64,000 nt of DNA from contig NZ_CP018760.1 in assembly GCF_001913155.1 (NCBI RefSeq), forward strand, positions 3,596,001-3,660,000, read 5' to 3'. Below are positions 15,591-25,152 of the stretch, one piece after another. Numbering within the stretch: the first letter of the stretch is position 1; the number at the start of each line of letters is the position of its first letter. The position numbers were made by a program, and so were the translations under genes. Below the pieces are notes generated by a model. It did not search any database. It was not told the origin of the DNA and saw only the letters and a program-made list of their open reading frames with translations. This DNA is from Maribacter hydrothermalis. GTDB lineage: Bacteria > Bacteroidota > Bacteroidia > Flavobacteriales > Flavobacteriaceae.

Positions 15591-17558
15591 TTAATCCCAC
15601 TGCATCTTCTGTAATCTAATCGCATTTAAAATCGCTAATAAGGCAACACCAACATCGGCAAAAACGGCTTCCCACATAGTGGCTAATCCACCAGCACCCA
15701 ATGCGAGAACTATAAGTTTTACCCCGAATGCCAAAGCAATATTCTGCCATACAATTTTTCGTGTGGAGTTACCGATTTTAATAGCGGTAGCAATCTTAGA
15801 AGGTTGGTCGTTCTGTATAATGACATCGGCAGTTTCAATGGCTACATCACTACCTAATCCGCCCATGGCAATACCTACGTCACTAATCGCAAGTACTGGG
15901 GCGTCATTGATTCCGTCGCCCACAAAGGCAATTTTGGCGTTCGGTCGTTTTTTAAGTTTTTCTACTTCTTCCAGCTTTTCTTCTGGTAGCAATCCGCCTT
16001 TTGCCCAATCTATTCCTAATTCTTTTGCTACTTGTTGGGTAATGGAATCTTTATCACCTGAAAGCATTATAATGTCATCTATTCCCGCTTTTCGCATATT
16101 AGAAATAGCTTTTAAAGCATCTTCCTTTAATTCATCGGCAATGGTAATATAACCAGCGAATTTTCCATCGATAGCCATCATTACTATAGATTCAACTATG
16201 GCATCGGTTTCTGTTGGGACTTCAATTTGGTTTGTAATCATCAAACTTTTATTTCCCACTAAAACCAATTTTTCGTTGACCGTTCCTTTTAATCCTTTAC
16301 CGGCAATTTCAGTGACACTAGTTGCTTTGTACGCATGTTCATTTATCCTGTATTCTAAAATAGCCTTTGCAATTGGGTGTGTAGATTGCGTTTCGATCGC
16401 GATCAAGTACTTCATGAATTCGTCTTCGGTAAAGTTCTGATCTTTAATAAGATCCTTAATTTTAAAAACCCCTTTGGTAACAGTGCCTGTTTTGTCCATG
16501 ACCACGGTATTTACCTTAGTTATGGTGTCTAAAAATGAAGCTCCCTTAAATAAGATTCCATTACGTGATGCAGCTCCTAATCCGCCAAAATATCCTAATG
16601 GGATAGAAATTACCAAAGCACACGGACAAGAAATTACCAAAAATATTAACGCACGATACAACCAATCTTGAAAGATATAATTTTCGACAAAAAAGTAAGG
16701 CAAAAAGGTCAGTGCAATAGCTAAATACGTAACAATGGGAGTGTACACCTTTGCGAATTTTCGAATAAAAAGCTCGGTCTTCGATTTTCTGGCCGTGGCA
16801 TTTTGTACCATGTCTAGAATACGGGCAATAGAACTGTCTTTAAAAACCTTGGTGGTTTCAATTTCAATAACTCCGTCTAAATTAATACTACCTGCGTAAA
16901 TTGAATCTCCTTTTTTAATGGTGTCCGGTTTGCTTTCGCCTGTCAAGGCCGCGGTATTAAATGACCCTTTACCTGAGCGTAATATACCATCTAACGGGAC
17001 CTTCTCGCCAACTTTAACTTGTATTATTTCTCCGATTTTGACATCTTCTGGCGATATGGAAATAAAGTTATGATCACGGAAAACCAAGGCTTGATCCGGC
17101 CGTAGATCAAGTAAAGCTTTAATATTGCCCTTAGCGCGCTGAACCGCAGCACTTTGAAAAAGTTCACCCACAGCATAGAATACCATTACCGCGACACCTT
17201 CAGGATATTCGCCAATACCGAAAGCGCCAATTGTGGCAATACCCATTAAAAAGAATTCTGTAAAGAAGTTCCCTTTTTTGATACTTTCCCAACCTTCTTT
17301 TAAAACTGGGAGCCCTACAGGACAATATGCGATAATATACCATGCTAAACGTAAATTACCTTTGAAGAATGACAAAGCATCAAAATAGTCTATTGCTATA
17401 CCGACGACCAGCATAGTAAAGCTGATAACTGCTGGTAAGTATACTTTAAAGTTCGACGTATGTGCCGTTGTTTCGTGCGTATGTTCGTCATCACTACAAT
17501 GGGCGCATGTACTTTTGGGTTTTGTAAGTGATTGTAGATCTGTTTTTTTCTTTTTCAT
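15591..17558 (-). CDS. Heavy-metal-translocating P-type ATPase (P1B)
   Basis: 655 aa from the ATG at 17558; the frame is open to a TTG at 17591 (666 aa), but the ATG start MKKKKTDLQSL looks more natural. It has no HMA domain, and instead a Cys/His-rich head (CAHC, then DDEHTHETTAH). Counting from the TTG, the actuator has TGES at 217-220, the metal-site helix has CPC at 322-324 (ISCPCALVISIPLGYFGG), the phosphorylation site is DKTGT at 366-370, followed by THPIAKAI and GDGINDAP. CPC with the His-rich head suggests Zn/Cd/Co export at the inner membrane. The Fur-family gene immediately upstream would be its regulator. Confidence 0.93.
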   Translation of the reverse strand: MKKKKTDLQSLTKPKSTCAHCSDDEHTHETTAHTSNFKVYLPAVISFTMLVVGIAIDYFDALSFFKGNLRLAWYIIAYCPVGLPVLKEGWESIKKGNFFTEFFLMGIATIGAFGIGEYPEGVAVMVFYAVGELFQSAAVQRAKGNIKALLDLRPDQALVFRDHNFISISPEDVKIGEIIQVKVGEKVPLDGILRSGKGSFNTAALTGESKPDTIKKGDSIYAGSINLDGVIEIETTKVFKDSSIARILDMVQNATARKSKTELFIRKFAKVYTPIVTYLAIALTFLPYFFVENYIFQDWLYRALIFLVISCPCALVISIPLGYFGGLGAASRNGILFKGASFLDTITKVNTVVMDKTGTVTKGVFKIKDLIKDQNFTEDEFMKYLIAIETQSTHPIAKAILEYRINEHAYKATSVTEIAGKGLKGTVNEKLVLVGNKSLMITNQIEVPTETDAIVESIVMMAIDGKFAGYITIADELKEDALKAISNMRKAGIDDIIMLSGDKDSITQQVAKELGIDWAKGGLLPEEKLEEVEKLKKRPNAKIAFVGDGINDAPVLAISDVGIAMGGLGSDVAIETADVIIQNDQPSKIATAIKIGNSTRKIVWQNIALAFGVKLIVLALGAGGLATMWEAVFADVGVALLAILNAIRLQKMQWD

Positions 17559-17602
17559 AACAGCGGCAAGGTCTAAAAAGAAATAGTGCAACAGAAGTGC
17601 AT

Positions 17603-18019
17603 TTAATAATTACTACACGAATCACAAATACCTTTTATGACCAAATTGGCATCTTCGGCAAGGTATCCTTTAGGTAGATTTATATGTGGAATTTTATGCT
17701 CGGTTAAGCATATGGTTTTGTCGCAATGGCTACAGTGAAAGTGTAAGTGAAGGTCTTGGTCAATATCACAATTACAGCCTGGTTGACATAGTGCGAATTT
17801 TGAAATATTGGTACCATCATCTATTTGATGAACAATCCCTTTTTCTTCAAAAGTTTTTAAAGTTCTATATAATGTTGTTCGTTCAGCTTTCTCAAAGGCG
17901 TTCTCAATATCGGTAAGTGAAACTGCCCTATTTTTACCTGCCATAAATTTATAGATAAGTATACGCATAGCGGTTGGCCTTATACTTTTGTTATCTAATT
18001 TTTTTTCTATTTCCGTCAT
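17603..18019 (-). CDS. Fur-family metal-responsive repressor
   Basis: 138 aa, the usual Fur length. The N-terminal winged helix contains RPTAMRILIYKFM and the recognition helix AERTTLYRTLKTFEEKGIVH. The C-terminal dimer domain has the metal ligands in DLHLHFHCSHCDKTICL and a final CDSC near the end, giving two CxxC pairs for structural zinc. It is followed 11-44 nt later by the P-type ATPase gene, depending on the start chosen for it, so the two form an operon and the repressor probably senses the exported metal (zinc most likely). Fur, Zur and PerR cannot be separated with certainty from sequence alone. Confidence 0.9.
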   Translation of the reverse strand: MTEIEKKLDNKSIRPTAMRILIYKFMAGKNRAVSLTDIENAFEKAERTTLYRTLKTFEEKGIVHQIDDGTNISKFALCQPGCNCDIDQDLHLHFHCSHCDKTICLTEHKIPHINLPKGYLAEDANLVIKGICDSCSNY

Positions 18020-18411
18020 GAAAAAAGGAGTTTAAAAATACGCTTAACACTAATGTAATCAATGTTATACAGGATTTCAATTTCAGAGGATCTTTAACTT
18101 TAAATTAAGCAAATGTTGTGCTTAAATGCGATAAAGTTTTTATTTCTAATGTACTGAAAATATGAAAATTAGTGCTTTATAATGTCGATTTTTGAAATTT
18201 GCGAAACAAACAAGAGATATTCAGTGTTTTTGGTTGAGTATCTTATTTATTTGGTATCGGAGCTATTTATGAGTTAGGTAATTGCTATTTTGTTCTAGTT
18301 ATTGCCTGGCGGTTAATGATCCATCAATCAATGAGATAGCCGATATTAATTACAGCGGATCTTTAATGTTTTGAGTTTTAGGAAATAGTAAGGTTAAAAT
18401 TTTAAAAACAG
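18020..18411. other. Non-coding stretch upstream of the Fur gene
   Basis: 392 bases without a gene. The part next to 18019 should hold the promoter of the Fur-ATPase operon; no clear operator palindrome was recognised. I see no other structure. Confidence 0.4.
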
Positions 18412-19383
18412 TTATTCCACATCGTATGCAATATGAAAAATTGCGTCGCCTTGATTCACAATCGGCGATTGGTTGATGCAGATAATGTAGCCAGAGTTTT
18501 TAGCTAAAATTTTCTTTTCAAAATAACCAAATGGACCTGATATACTCCCTAATTTGCCTCCTTTTTTAATTTTTTGACCCACATGTACCGTTGGGTGAAA
18601 CATTCCTGAATGTTTAGCGCGAGACCATTTTGAAGCATGCACTAATTTAGGAGTTGTTTCTAGTGTAAGATATTGAGCTAGTTCTTTTTCAAAATTGCGC
18701 ATGCCCAAATGTTGCATCATACGTAATGCACCAACTACGCCTGTATCGGTAATTTCCTTATCTATATGCAACGATTTTCCACCTTCGTACAACAATACTT
18801 TTTTATCTAATTTGTGTAGTGTTTCTCGAAACGATTTTTCTCTTCCAGCAGATTTTACAATAAATTCCGCACCAAAAATTTTTGCCAATGCTAATCCGTC
18901 CGCATCATCCTTATCTATTCTAATCTGTGGAGCATTAAAACGGCTGTCACCGCCCGTGTGGTAGTCAATACAATAATCTATAACCGGTGCAATATCTTTT
19001 ACAAGGTGATAGGCGAATCTGCTTGCTAAAGAGCCTCGTAAGCTACCTGGGAAAACTCTGTTTAAATCTCTACCATCAGGAAATTGACGAGTCTGGTTTA
19101 AAAAACCAAAAATGTTCACTACCGGGATGCAAATAACCATACCACATTCTGGCATATTATATTTATTAGAAACCAATTGACGAACAATTTCAACACCGTT
19201 TATTTCATTGCCATGAATACCGCCTGTAATAAGCAAAGTAGGTCCATCTTTTTTACCACGCTGTACAATTACCGGAACTTCTATTTTAGTTCTCGTATGT
19301 AGTTTTGCAATGTCTAAATTTAACTGGGCACCTTTTCCTTTTTTTATGGTTTCTCCTAAAACAGTATACTTTTTATTTATCAT
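18412..19383 (-). CDS. Succinylglutamate desuccinylase/aspartoacylase-family protein
   Basis: 323 aa, zinc-carboxypeptidase (M14-like) fold. Zinc ligands are in ITGGIHGNEINGVEIV (H and E) and in VIDYCIDYHTGGDSRF (H); RDLNRVFPG supplies substrate-binding Arg/Asn. The C-terminal 90 residues form a lipoyl/barrel-sandwich-like domain (FHPTVHVGQKIKKGGKLGSI, then LAKNSGYIICINQSPIVNQG). No signal peptide is present, so it is cytoplasmic. Members of this family remove N-acyl groups from amino acids or peptides; the particular substrate is not evident and the neighbours do not help. It is a monocistronic gene flanked by gaps of nearly 400 bp. Confidence 0.88.
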   Translation of the reverse strand: MINKKYTVLGETIKKGKGAQLNLDIAKLHTRTKIEVPVIVQRGKKDGPTLLITGGIHGNEINGVEIVRQLVSNKYNMPECGMVICIPVVNIFGFLNQTRQFPDGRDLNRVFPGSLRGSLASRFAYHLVKDIAPVIDYCIDYHTGGDSRFNAPQIRIDKDDADGLALAKIFGAEFIVKSAGREKSFRETLHKLDKKVLLYEGGKSLHIDKEITDTGVVGALRMMQHLGMRNFEKELAQYLTLETTPKLVHASKWSRAKHSGMFHPTVHVGQKIKKGGKLGSISGPFGYFEKKILAKNSGYIICINQSPIVNQGDAIFHIAYDVE

Positions 19384-19780
19384 TCTAATCTGTCTATATT
19401 CCTCTTACCGTGTTATAACCTAAATAGTTTCAATTTGTTATATATGCGATATGAAATTACTACTTAATTGTAGTAGGATGGTAAATATAAGTATCGATTA
19501 TCTCATTAAATCTCGAAGAGTATTTAAGAAATATGCATCGGATTGTACAAAAAAAAGGACTTAATAATTGAATTTGGGAAATCACCTACCGAAGATGTTC
19601 ATTGTTTATCATTTTTTAAAGGAGATATTTTCTTGTTTCCAGTAAACTTTGAAAGGTGATATTGGCTTTGTGCTTTATATTCAAAAGATTCTTAATAATT
19701 TTTGTTAAAATTCATAATTAAAATCTAGGTCAACCTTAGTTGTAAATTAAATATATCTTTGAAATTAGATATTAGACCGT
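19384..19780. other. Divergent intergenic region
   Basis: 397 bases without a gene, separating the minus-strand deacylase gene from the plus-strand DUF255 gene. It should contain promoters for both. A TATCTTTG -7 element at 19754-19761 faces the plus-strand gene; otherwise it is plain AT-rich sequence. Confidence 0.4.
19754..19761 (+). promoter_or_regulatory. Bacteroidetes -7 element
   Basis: TATCTTTG matches TAnnTTTG exactly, 19 nt before the ATG at 19781; no good -33 element is seen at standard spacing. Confidence 0.5.
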
Positions 19781-21919
19781 ATGAGAATTAATAGCTTGTT
19801 TTTTGTTTTTGCTTATGTATTCATTTTGGGATCTTGTAAAAATCAAAATAAACCTGACGATAAAAGTGATAAGCATGAAAGTAATGCGTATACAAATGAT
19901 TTAGTAAATGAAACTAGTCCGTATTTATTGCAACATGCTCATAACCCAGTGAATTGGAAACCCTGGTCAAATGATGCATTCAAGAAAGCATCTACTGAAA
20001 ACAAATTAGTAGTATTAAGTGTAGGTTATTCTACTTGTCACTGGTGTCATGTAATGGAAGAGGAATCCTTTGAAGATGTAGAAGTGGCGAGTCTGATGAA
20101 CGATAAGTTTATAAGTATTAAAGTAGATCGTGAAGAACGTCCAGATCTTGACATGGTATATCAAACGGCATTGCAATTGGTGAATGGAACTGGTGGGTGG
20201 CCTATGAATGCTATATTAATGCCAAATGGTAGTCCTGTTTATTTAGGTACTTACCATGAGAAAGAGGAATGGAAGGCTGTGCTTTCTAAATTTAGTGAAG
20301 AATATACCAAAAATCCCGAAAAAATGAAGGAATATGCTGCAATGTTGGCATCTGGGGTACAGGAAGTGTATGAGCAACCAACAAAACAAATGGCAAATGT
20401 AGTTACTGCGGATAAGGTTAAAGTTGGAATTAATGAATGGTCAAAATTATGGGATGTTGAATGGGGAGGTAATCTTGGACAGCAGAAATTTATTTTACCA
20501 TCGAACTTAAATATGTTATTGGATTTTTCAGTTTTGGAACAAGATTCTGCCGCTAGAAATCATGTTTTAAATACCTTGGAAAAAGTGACCCACGGTGGTA
20601 TCTATGATCATGTAGATGGTGGATTTTTTAGATATAGTACAGATGATACATGGAAGGTGCCACATTTTGAGAAGATGTTGTACGACAATGCCCAATTGGT
20701 GAATTTATTGTCCAAAGCTTACAAATTAACTGGGAATATCGAGTATAAAGCTAAAGTAGAAGAAACCTTCAAATTTTTACGGAGAGAAATGAGAAATGAT
20801 GGTGGTGGTTATTTTAGTGCTATGGATGCAGATACCAATGGGGAGGAAGGTGTTTATTATGTGTGGAAAAAAGAGGAGTTGAATACGTTATTAGAAAATG
20901 ACATTGAATTATTTTCTAAGTTTTATAATATTCAAGACCATGAAGTATGGGAAGATGGAAATTTTGTTTTGAACAATACAATTTCAAAACAAGATTTTCT
21001 AAAGGAGACCTTATTGAGTGAAGAGGAATTTAATAAGAAAATAGAAATTTGGAAATCTACCTTGTTTCAGGCACGTGAAAAAAGAGATAAGCCAACAAAA
21101 GATTTTAAAGTTCTTACCTCTTGGAATGCTCTTTTGATAGACGGATTAGTTGAGGCATATAAAGCATTTGGAGAAAAAAAATACCTTTCAGAGGCGATAG
21201 CTATTTTTAATTATTTAAATGCAAACAACTTTAAGAATGGTGATTTGGTTCACTCTTATACGACAGATAGTAAACAGAAAGATGTTTTTCTAGAAGATTA
21301 TGCATTTTTGGCTAAAAGTGCATTTGGCTTGTTTGAAGTTACTTTAGATACAATTTATTTGAATACTTCAAAAAACCTCATGAATGCCGCCATGGAAAAA
21401 TACAAAAGTGATTCTGAATTGTATTATTATAATATTTCAACTGAACTGGTACCGAAAATTATAAATACTTCAGACGGTGTTGTACCCTCGGCGAATGCGG
21501 TTATGGCACAGAACTTCTTTAAAATTGGTCACTTAGAGTATAATAAACCGTATTTAAAAAAGGCTAATTCAATGGGAGCAATACTTGTGTCGGATTTTGA
21601 AAATCAGGCAATAAGTTATGGTACGTGGGGGTCATTGTTTTTGCAACAAACATATCCTTTTTATGAGGTGGTGGTAGTAGGCAATACATCGGAAAATCTT
21701 ATGGCCGAATTAAATGCCACATATTTAGCAAACACAATACTCGTAGGGTCTAAAGTGTCTAGCAATATTTCTCTCTTTAAAGATCGTTTTGATGACGAAG
21801 AAACCTTTATTTATGTTTGTCAAAATAATACTTGTAAGCTTCCTGTTAAAACTGTTAAAGAAGCCTTTGGGCAGATGGAGTCTTTTGGCTATGAGGGTTT
21901 TAACTCAGTTTATCAATAG
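19781..21919 (+). CDS. DUF255 thioredoxin-like lipoprotein (SPATA20/YyaL family)
   Basis: 712 aa. The N-terminus ([17 protein letters not shown]) is a lipoprotein signal, followed by a charged linker; most relatives are cytoplasmic. Residues 45-200 are the DUF255 thioredoxin-like domain: [15 protein letters not shown], then [16 protein letters not shown] with a CxxC motif, then [11 protein letters not shown] and [13 protein letters not shown]. The remaining 500 residues are an alpha/alpha-toroid ([17 protein letters not shown], then [14 protein letters not shown]), as in six-hairpin glycosidases. The family's reaction is uncertain. The export signal suggests a periplasmic redox or epimerase-like role. 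A -7 element lies 19 nt upstream. Confidence 0.88.
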   Translation: MRINSLFFVFAYVFILGSCKNQNKPDDKSDKHESNAYTNDLVNETSPYLLQHAHNPVNWKPWSNDAFKKASTENKLVVLSVGYSTCHWCHVMEEESFEDVEVASLMNDKFISIKVDREERPDLDMVYQTALQLVNGTGGWPMNAILMPNGSPVYLGTYHEKEEWKAVLSKFSEEYTKNPEKMKEYAAMLASGVQEVYEQPTKQMANVVTADKVKVGINEWSKLWDVEWGGNLGQQKFILPSNLNMLLDFSVLEQDSAARNHVLNTLEKVTHGGIYDHVDGGFFRYSTDDTWKVPHFEKMLYDNAQLVNLLSKAYKLTGNIEYKAKVEETFKFLRREMRNDGGGYFSAMDADTNGEEGVYYVWKKEELNTLLENDIELFSKFYNIQDHEVWEDGNFVLNNTISKQDFLKETLLSEEEFNKKIEIWKSTLFQAREKRDKPTKDFKVLTSWNALLIDGLVEAYKAFGEKKYLSEAIAIFNYLNANNFKNGDLVHSYTTDSKQKDVFLEDYAFLAKSAFGLFEVTLDTIYLNTSKNLMNAAMEKYKSDSELYYYNISTELVPKIINTSDGVVPSANAVMAQNFFKIGHLEYNKPYLKKANSMGAILVSDFENQAISYGTWGSLFLQQTYPFYEVVVVGNTSENLMAELNATYLANTILVGSKVSSNISLFKDRFDDEETFIYVCQNNTCKLPVKTVKEAFGQMESFGYEGFNSVYQ

Positions 21920-22002
21920 TAGATCTTTAGTATAATGATTTGTCGATTTTTTTACTTTTTATGATAAGGTAATTACGGAAGTTTCAATAGTTAAATTCGG
22001 TT

Positions 22003-22010
22003 TACCTTTG
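22003..22010 (+). promoter_or_regulatory. -7 element directly before the TauE/SafE start
   Basis: TACCTTTG fits TAnnTTTG and ends 4 nt before the ATG at 22015. Transcription starting about 7 nt downstream would give a leaderless or nearly leaderless mRNA. Confidence 0.45.
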
Positions 22011-22014
22011 TAAA

Positions 22015-22770
22015 ATGGAAGAATGGTATGCCTACCCTTTGTTAATATTAGTTGGCTTTATTGTAGGTTTTATAAATACAGTCGCAGGCGGTGGCTCTCT
22101 ACTTTCGCTACCTATTTTAATTTTTCTTGGATTACCGTCAACCTTGGCCAATGGAACAAATAGGGTAGCGGTAATTTTTCAAACAGCTATGGCAACGGTA
22201 GGCTTTAAAAGTAAAGGAGTATCCACATTTCCGTTCAATTTTTATTTAGGTTGTTCTGCCTTTTTAGGTTCTATAGTTGGGGCAAATTTAGCGGTAGATA
22301 TAAGTGGTACGTTATTTAATCGAATATTGGCCATTGTTATGTTTTGTGTAGTGCTTATTATAGCTTTTGGGCCAAAAATGGGGATGAAAGAAGTTCAAGA
22401 GCGACTTACAGGAAAATATTTGTGGCTTGGTATTATTGCCTTTTTCTTTTTCGGAGTTTATGGTGGCTTTATAAATGCGGGTATTGGTTTTATTATTATG
22501 CTATTTCTACATTACGTAAATAGAATGACTTTGGTACGTTCTAATGCAACTAAGGTTGCCGTAGTATTTATGTACATGGTTTCTGCATTAGCTGTTTTTG
22601 CATGGAACGACCAAGTGGATTGGAAAATAGGGTTAATATTAGCTATTGGCAATGGTAGTGGGGCTTGGGTGGCCAGTAGGATATCTGTAAACATGGGTGA
22701 TGGTTTCGTAAAAAAATTTCTTATTATTATGGTATTGATACTGGCCATAAAACTTTGGTTTTACCGATAA
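22015..22770 (+). CDS. TSUP (TauE/SafE) family membrane permease
   Basis: 251 aa, with about eight hydrophobic segments across the whole length. The N-terminal repeat has LVGFIVGFINTVAGGGSLLS, a strong TSUP signature, and the second half repeats it as GGFINAGIGFIIMLFLHYVN. The family exports sulfite, sulfonates or other organic anions through the inner membrane; the substrate here is unknown. The gene ends 38 nt before the DegT-type aminotransferase gene and may be co-transcribed with it. Confidence 0.9.
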   Translation: MEEWYAYPLLILVGFIVGFINTVAGGGSLLSLPILIFLGLPSTLANGTNRVAVIFQTAMATVGFKSKGVSTFPFNFYLGCSAFLGSIVGANLAVDISGTLFNRILAIVMFCVVLIIAFGPKMGMKEVQERLTGKYLWLGIIAFFFFGVYGGFINAGIGFIIMLFLHYVNRMTLVRSNATKVAVVFMYMVSALAVFAWNDQVDWKIGLILAIGNGSGAWVASRISVNMGDGFVKKFLIIMVLILAIKLWFYR

Positions 22771-22808
22771 TTTAAACAAGATTTGTATAACTATTAAAAC
22801 AAGTAAAA

Positions 22809-24002
22809 ATGCCAGGGTTCGAATTATTTGGAGATAGAGAAAAAAGTCAAGTTCAAGATGTGCTGAACACCGGAGTGTTAATGCGTTATGGCTTTGATAG
22901 CATGCGTAATAACCATTGGAAAGCCCTTGAACTTGAAGAAGCTTTGGCTAAAAGAATGCAATCCAAATACGCCCAGGTAGTAAGTAGCGGCACAGCGGCC
23001 CTTACGGTTGCATTAGCCAGTGCAGGAATAGGGGCAGGAGATGAAGTTATTATGCCGACATTTACTTTTGTGGCCAGTTTTGAATCCATATTAGCATTGG
23101 GTGCGGTGCCAATTTTAGTAGATGTTGATGACACCTTAACCTTAGATCCAATTGCTGTAGAAAATGCTATTACCAGTAAGACTAAAGTGGTAATGCCGGT
23201 ACACATGTGTGGTTCAATGGCTGACCTTAAGGCGTTAAAAGTTATTTGTGATAAACATGATTTATTGCTGTTAGAAGATGCATGCCAAGCAATTGGTGGT
23301 AGTTTTGATGGTAAACCCTTAGGTAGTTACGGGGATTTAGGTTGTTTTTCTTTCGACTATGTAAAAACAATTACGTGTGGTGAAGGTGGTGCGGTAATTA
23401 CAAATAATGAAAAGTATAAACTGAATGCAGACCACTACTCTGATCACGGCCATGACCATGTAGGAAGTAATAGAGGCACAGAAACACATCCGTTTTTAGG
23501 ATATAATTTTAGAATTTCTGAATTGAATGCAGCTGTTGGTTGCGCGCAATTAAATCGTTTAGATGATTTCTTAGAAATTCAAGAAAAGCATTACAATAGT
23601 TTCAGAAAAGAAATTGAAACACTTTCTAATATTACACTTAGGAAAGTGCCAAATGGCGGAGTTGAAAACTATTCATTTATATCTTTCTTTTTACCAACTA
23701 CAGAATTAGCAAAAAAAGCACATACAGCTTTAGGTGATGCAGGGGTAGATGCTTGTTTTTATTGGTATGATAATAACTGGCATTACTATAAGAAATGGGA
23801 ACATTTAACCTATAAAAAATCTTTAGGTAATCTTCCGCAAGAGGTTATAAATCAATTGCCAGATTATTCCAAATCCGATTTTTCGAAATCCGATGCATGG
23901 GTAGGTAGAACCATTTCATGCCTAATAAAACTAAGCTGGACCCAAGAGCAAGTTCTAGAACGTGCTGCTAAAATGAAAGATGTATTAACTAAATTCGCTT
24001 AA
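22809..24002 (+). CDS. DegT/DnrJ/EryC1/StrS-type PLP aminotransferase
   Basis: 397 aa. The PLP fold is clear: SSGTAALTVALASAGIGAGD binds the phosphate, DEVIMPTFTFVASFESIL is the family's aromatic block, LLLLEDACQAIGGSFDGK carries the PLP-ring aspartate, and K186 in SFDYVKTITCGEGGAVIT is the Schiff-base lysine. Relatives transaminate keto-sugars for surface polysaccharides or antibiotics, but no sugar-nucleotide genes lie nearby, so the substrate is open. The gene ends 3 nt from the oppositely oriented ribB gene, so the transcripts converge without a visible terminator. Confidence 0.9.
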   Translation: MPGFELFGDREKSQVQDVLNTGVLMRYGFDSMRNNHWKALELEEALAKRMQSKYAQVVSSGTAALTVALASAGIGAGDEVIMPTFTFVASFESILALGAVPILVDVDDTLTLDPIAVENAITSKTKVVMPVHMCGSMADLKALKVICDKHDLLLLEDACQAIGGSFDGKPLGSYGDLGCFSFDYVKTITCGEGGAVITNNEKYKLNADHYSDHGHDHVGSNRGTETHPFLGYNFRISELNAAVGCAQLNRLDDFLEIQEKHYNSFRKEIETLSNITLRKVPNGGVENYSFISFFLPTTELAKKAHTALGDAGVDACFYWYDNNWHYYKKWEHLTYKKSLGNLPQEVINQLPDYSKSDFSKSDAWVGRTISCLIKLSWTQEQVLERAAKMKDVLTKFA

Positions 24003-24005
24003 TAA

Positions 24006-25142
24006 CTAATAGGCAACATATTCTACAATTTCTAACCCATAACCTACAATACCTACACGTTTGGTCTGTGTGCTATTGGTCATAAGGCGCATTTTGTGAA
24101 TACCTAAATCATGTAAAATTTGTGCGCCAATACCAAAGTCGCGACTGTCCATTTCTATTTTAGGTGCTTTATGAATACCTTGTTTTTGTAGCTCTTTAAG
24201 TTCCCTTAATCTAGATAATAGATTAAGTGATTCCGAATCTTGATTAATAAATACAATGGCTCCTTTGCCTTCTTCATTTATTTTTTTGAACATGTCCTCT
24301 AGCTTTTCGTCTGGGTTATGTGTCAATGTTCCTAATATATCGTTGTTGATTAGGGTAGAGTTTATACGGGTCAAAATTTTCTCGTCAGAAGACCAGGAGC
24401 CCCTTGTAAGAGCTATGTGAACATGGTTATTTGTAGTTTGCTTATATGCTCTTAATCTAAAATTTCCAAAACGGGTAGTAATGTCAAAATCAATTTCTTT
24501 GTCAATTAAACTGTCGTGTTCCATTCTGTACGCAACAAGGTCCTCAATTGAAACTATTTTTAAATCGAATTTTTTAGCAACGTCTACCAATTGTGGAAGT
24601 CTTGCCATACTGCCATCTTCATTCATTATCTCCACAATAATGCCTGCTGGTTGTAATCCTGCTAAACGAGCAAAATCTATAGCGGCTTCTGTATGCCCTG
24701 TACGTCTTAAAACGCCACCTTCTTTTGCTACTAATGGAAATATATGGCCTGGTCTAGCTAAGTCGTGTGGTTTAGTGTCGTTTTCAGTTAATGCAATTAC
24801 CGTTTTAGACCTATCACCGGCTGAAATACCCGTTGTTACCCCTTTGCCACGTAAATCTACTGAAACGGTAAATGCGGTCTCTAATGGGTCTGTATTGGTG
24901 CTCACCATCATGTGTAATCCTAAGTCTCTACATCTTCCTTCCGTTAATGGTGCGCAAATTAACCCTCTACCGTGTGTAGCCATAAAATTGACCGTTTCTG
25001 GAGTAGCTAATTCGGCTGCAGCCAAAAAATCACCTTCATTTTCACGATTTTCATCATCTACTACAATGATGACTTTACCTAAACGAATGTCGGCAATTGC
25101 TTCTTCTATACTGTTCAATTTTATTTTACTAAGGTCTGTCAT
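24006..25142 (-). CDS. ribB: 3,4-dihydroxy-2-butanone-4-phosphate synthase with degenerate GCH II domain
   Basis: 378 aa in the RibBA layout. Residues 10-205 are a complete RibB domain: VVDDENRENEGDFLAAAE (acidic metal site), THGRGLICAPLTEGRC, GISAGDRSKT and RPGHIFPLVAKEGGVLRRTG with HTEAAIDFARLAG. It forms the four-carbon unit of riboflavin from ribulose-5-phosphate. Residues 206-378 align with GTP cyclohydrolase II in fold (FGIGAQILHDLGIHKMRLMT at the end), but the three zinc cysteines of the CLTGDVFGSLRCDC motif and the QEGRG motif are missing (HNPDEKLEDMF and NQDSES occupy those places). A separate RibA is therefore expected elsewhere. It is last in the ftsK-lolA-lptF-ribB operon. Confidence 0.92.
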   Translation of the reverse strand: MTDLSKIKLNSIEEAIADIRLGKVIIVVDDENRENEGDFLAAAELATPETVNFMATHGRGLICAPLTEGRCRDLGLHMMVSTNTDPLETAFTVSVDLRGKGVTTGISAGDRSKTVIALTENDTKPHDLARPGHIFPLVAKEGGVLRRTGHTEAAIDFARLAGLQPAGIIVEIMNEDGSMARLPQLVDVAKKFDLKIVSIEDLVAYRMEHDSLIDKEIDFDITTRFGNFRLRAYKQTTNNHVHIALTRGSWSSDEKILTRINSTLINNDILGTLTHNPDEKLEDMFKKINEEGKGAIVFINQDSESLNLLSRLRELKELQKQGIHKAPKIEMDSRDFGIGAQILHDLGIHKMRLMTNSTQTKRVGIVGYGLEIVEYVAY

Positions 25143-25152
25143 GTTTTAACAA

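Noticed and set aside
15679..16152. 157-aa plus-strand frame opposite the P-type ATPase
   Set aside because: It is antisense to conserved ATPase motifs (GDGINDAP region) and has no motifs of its own.
24006..25142. Bifunctional RibBA with both activities
   Set aside because: The zinc cysteines and catalytic motif of GTP cyclohydrolase II are missing, so only the RibB activity is called.
24481..25149. 222-aa plus-strand frame opposite ribB
   Set aside because: It is antisense to a well-conserved enzyme, has no family features and reflects codon bias of the real gene.
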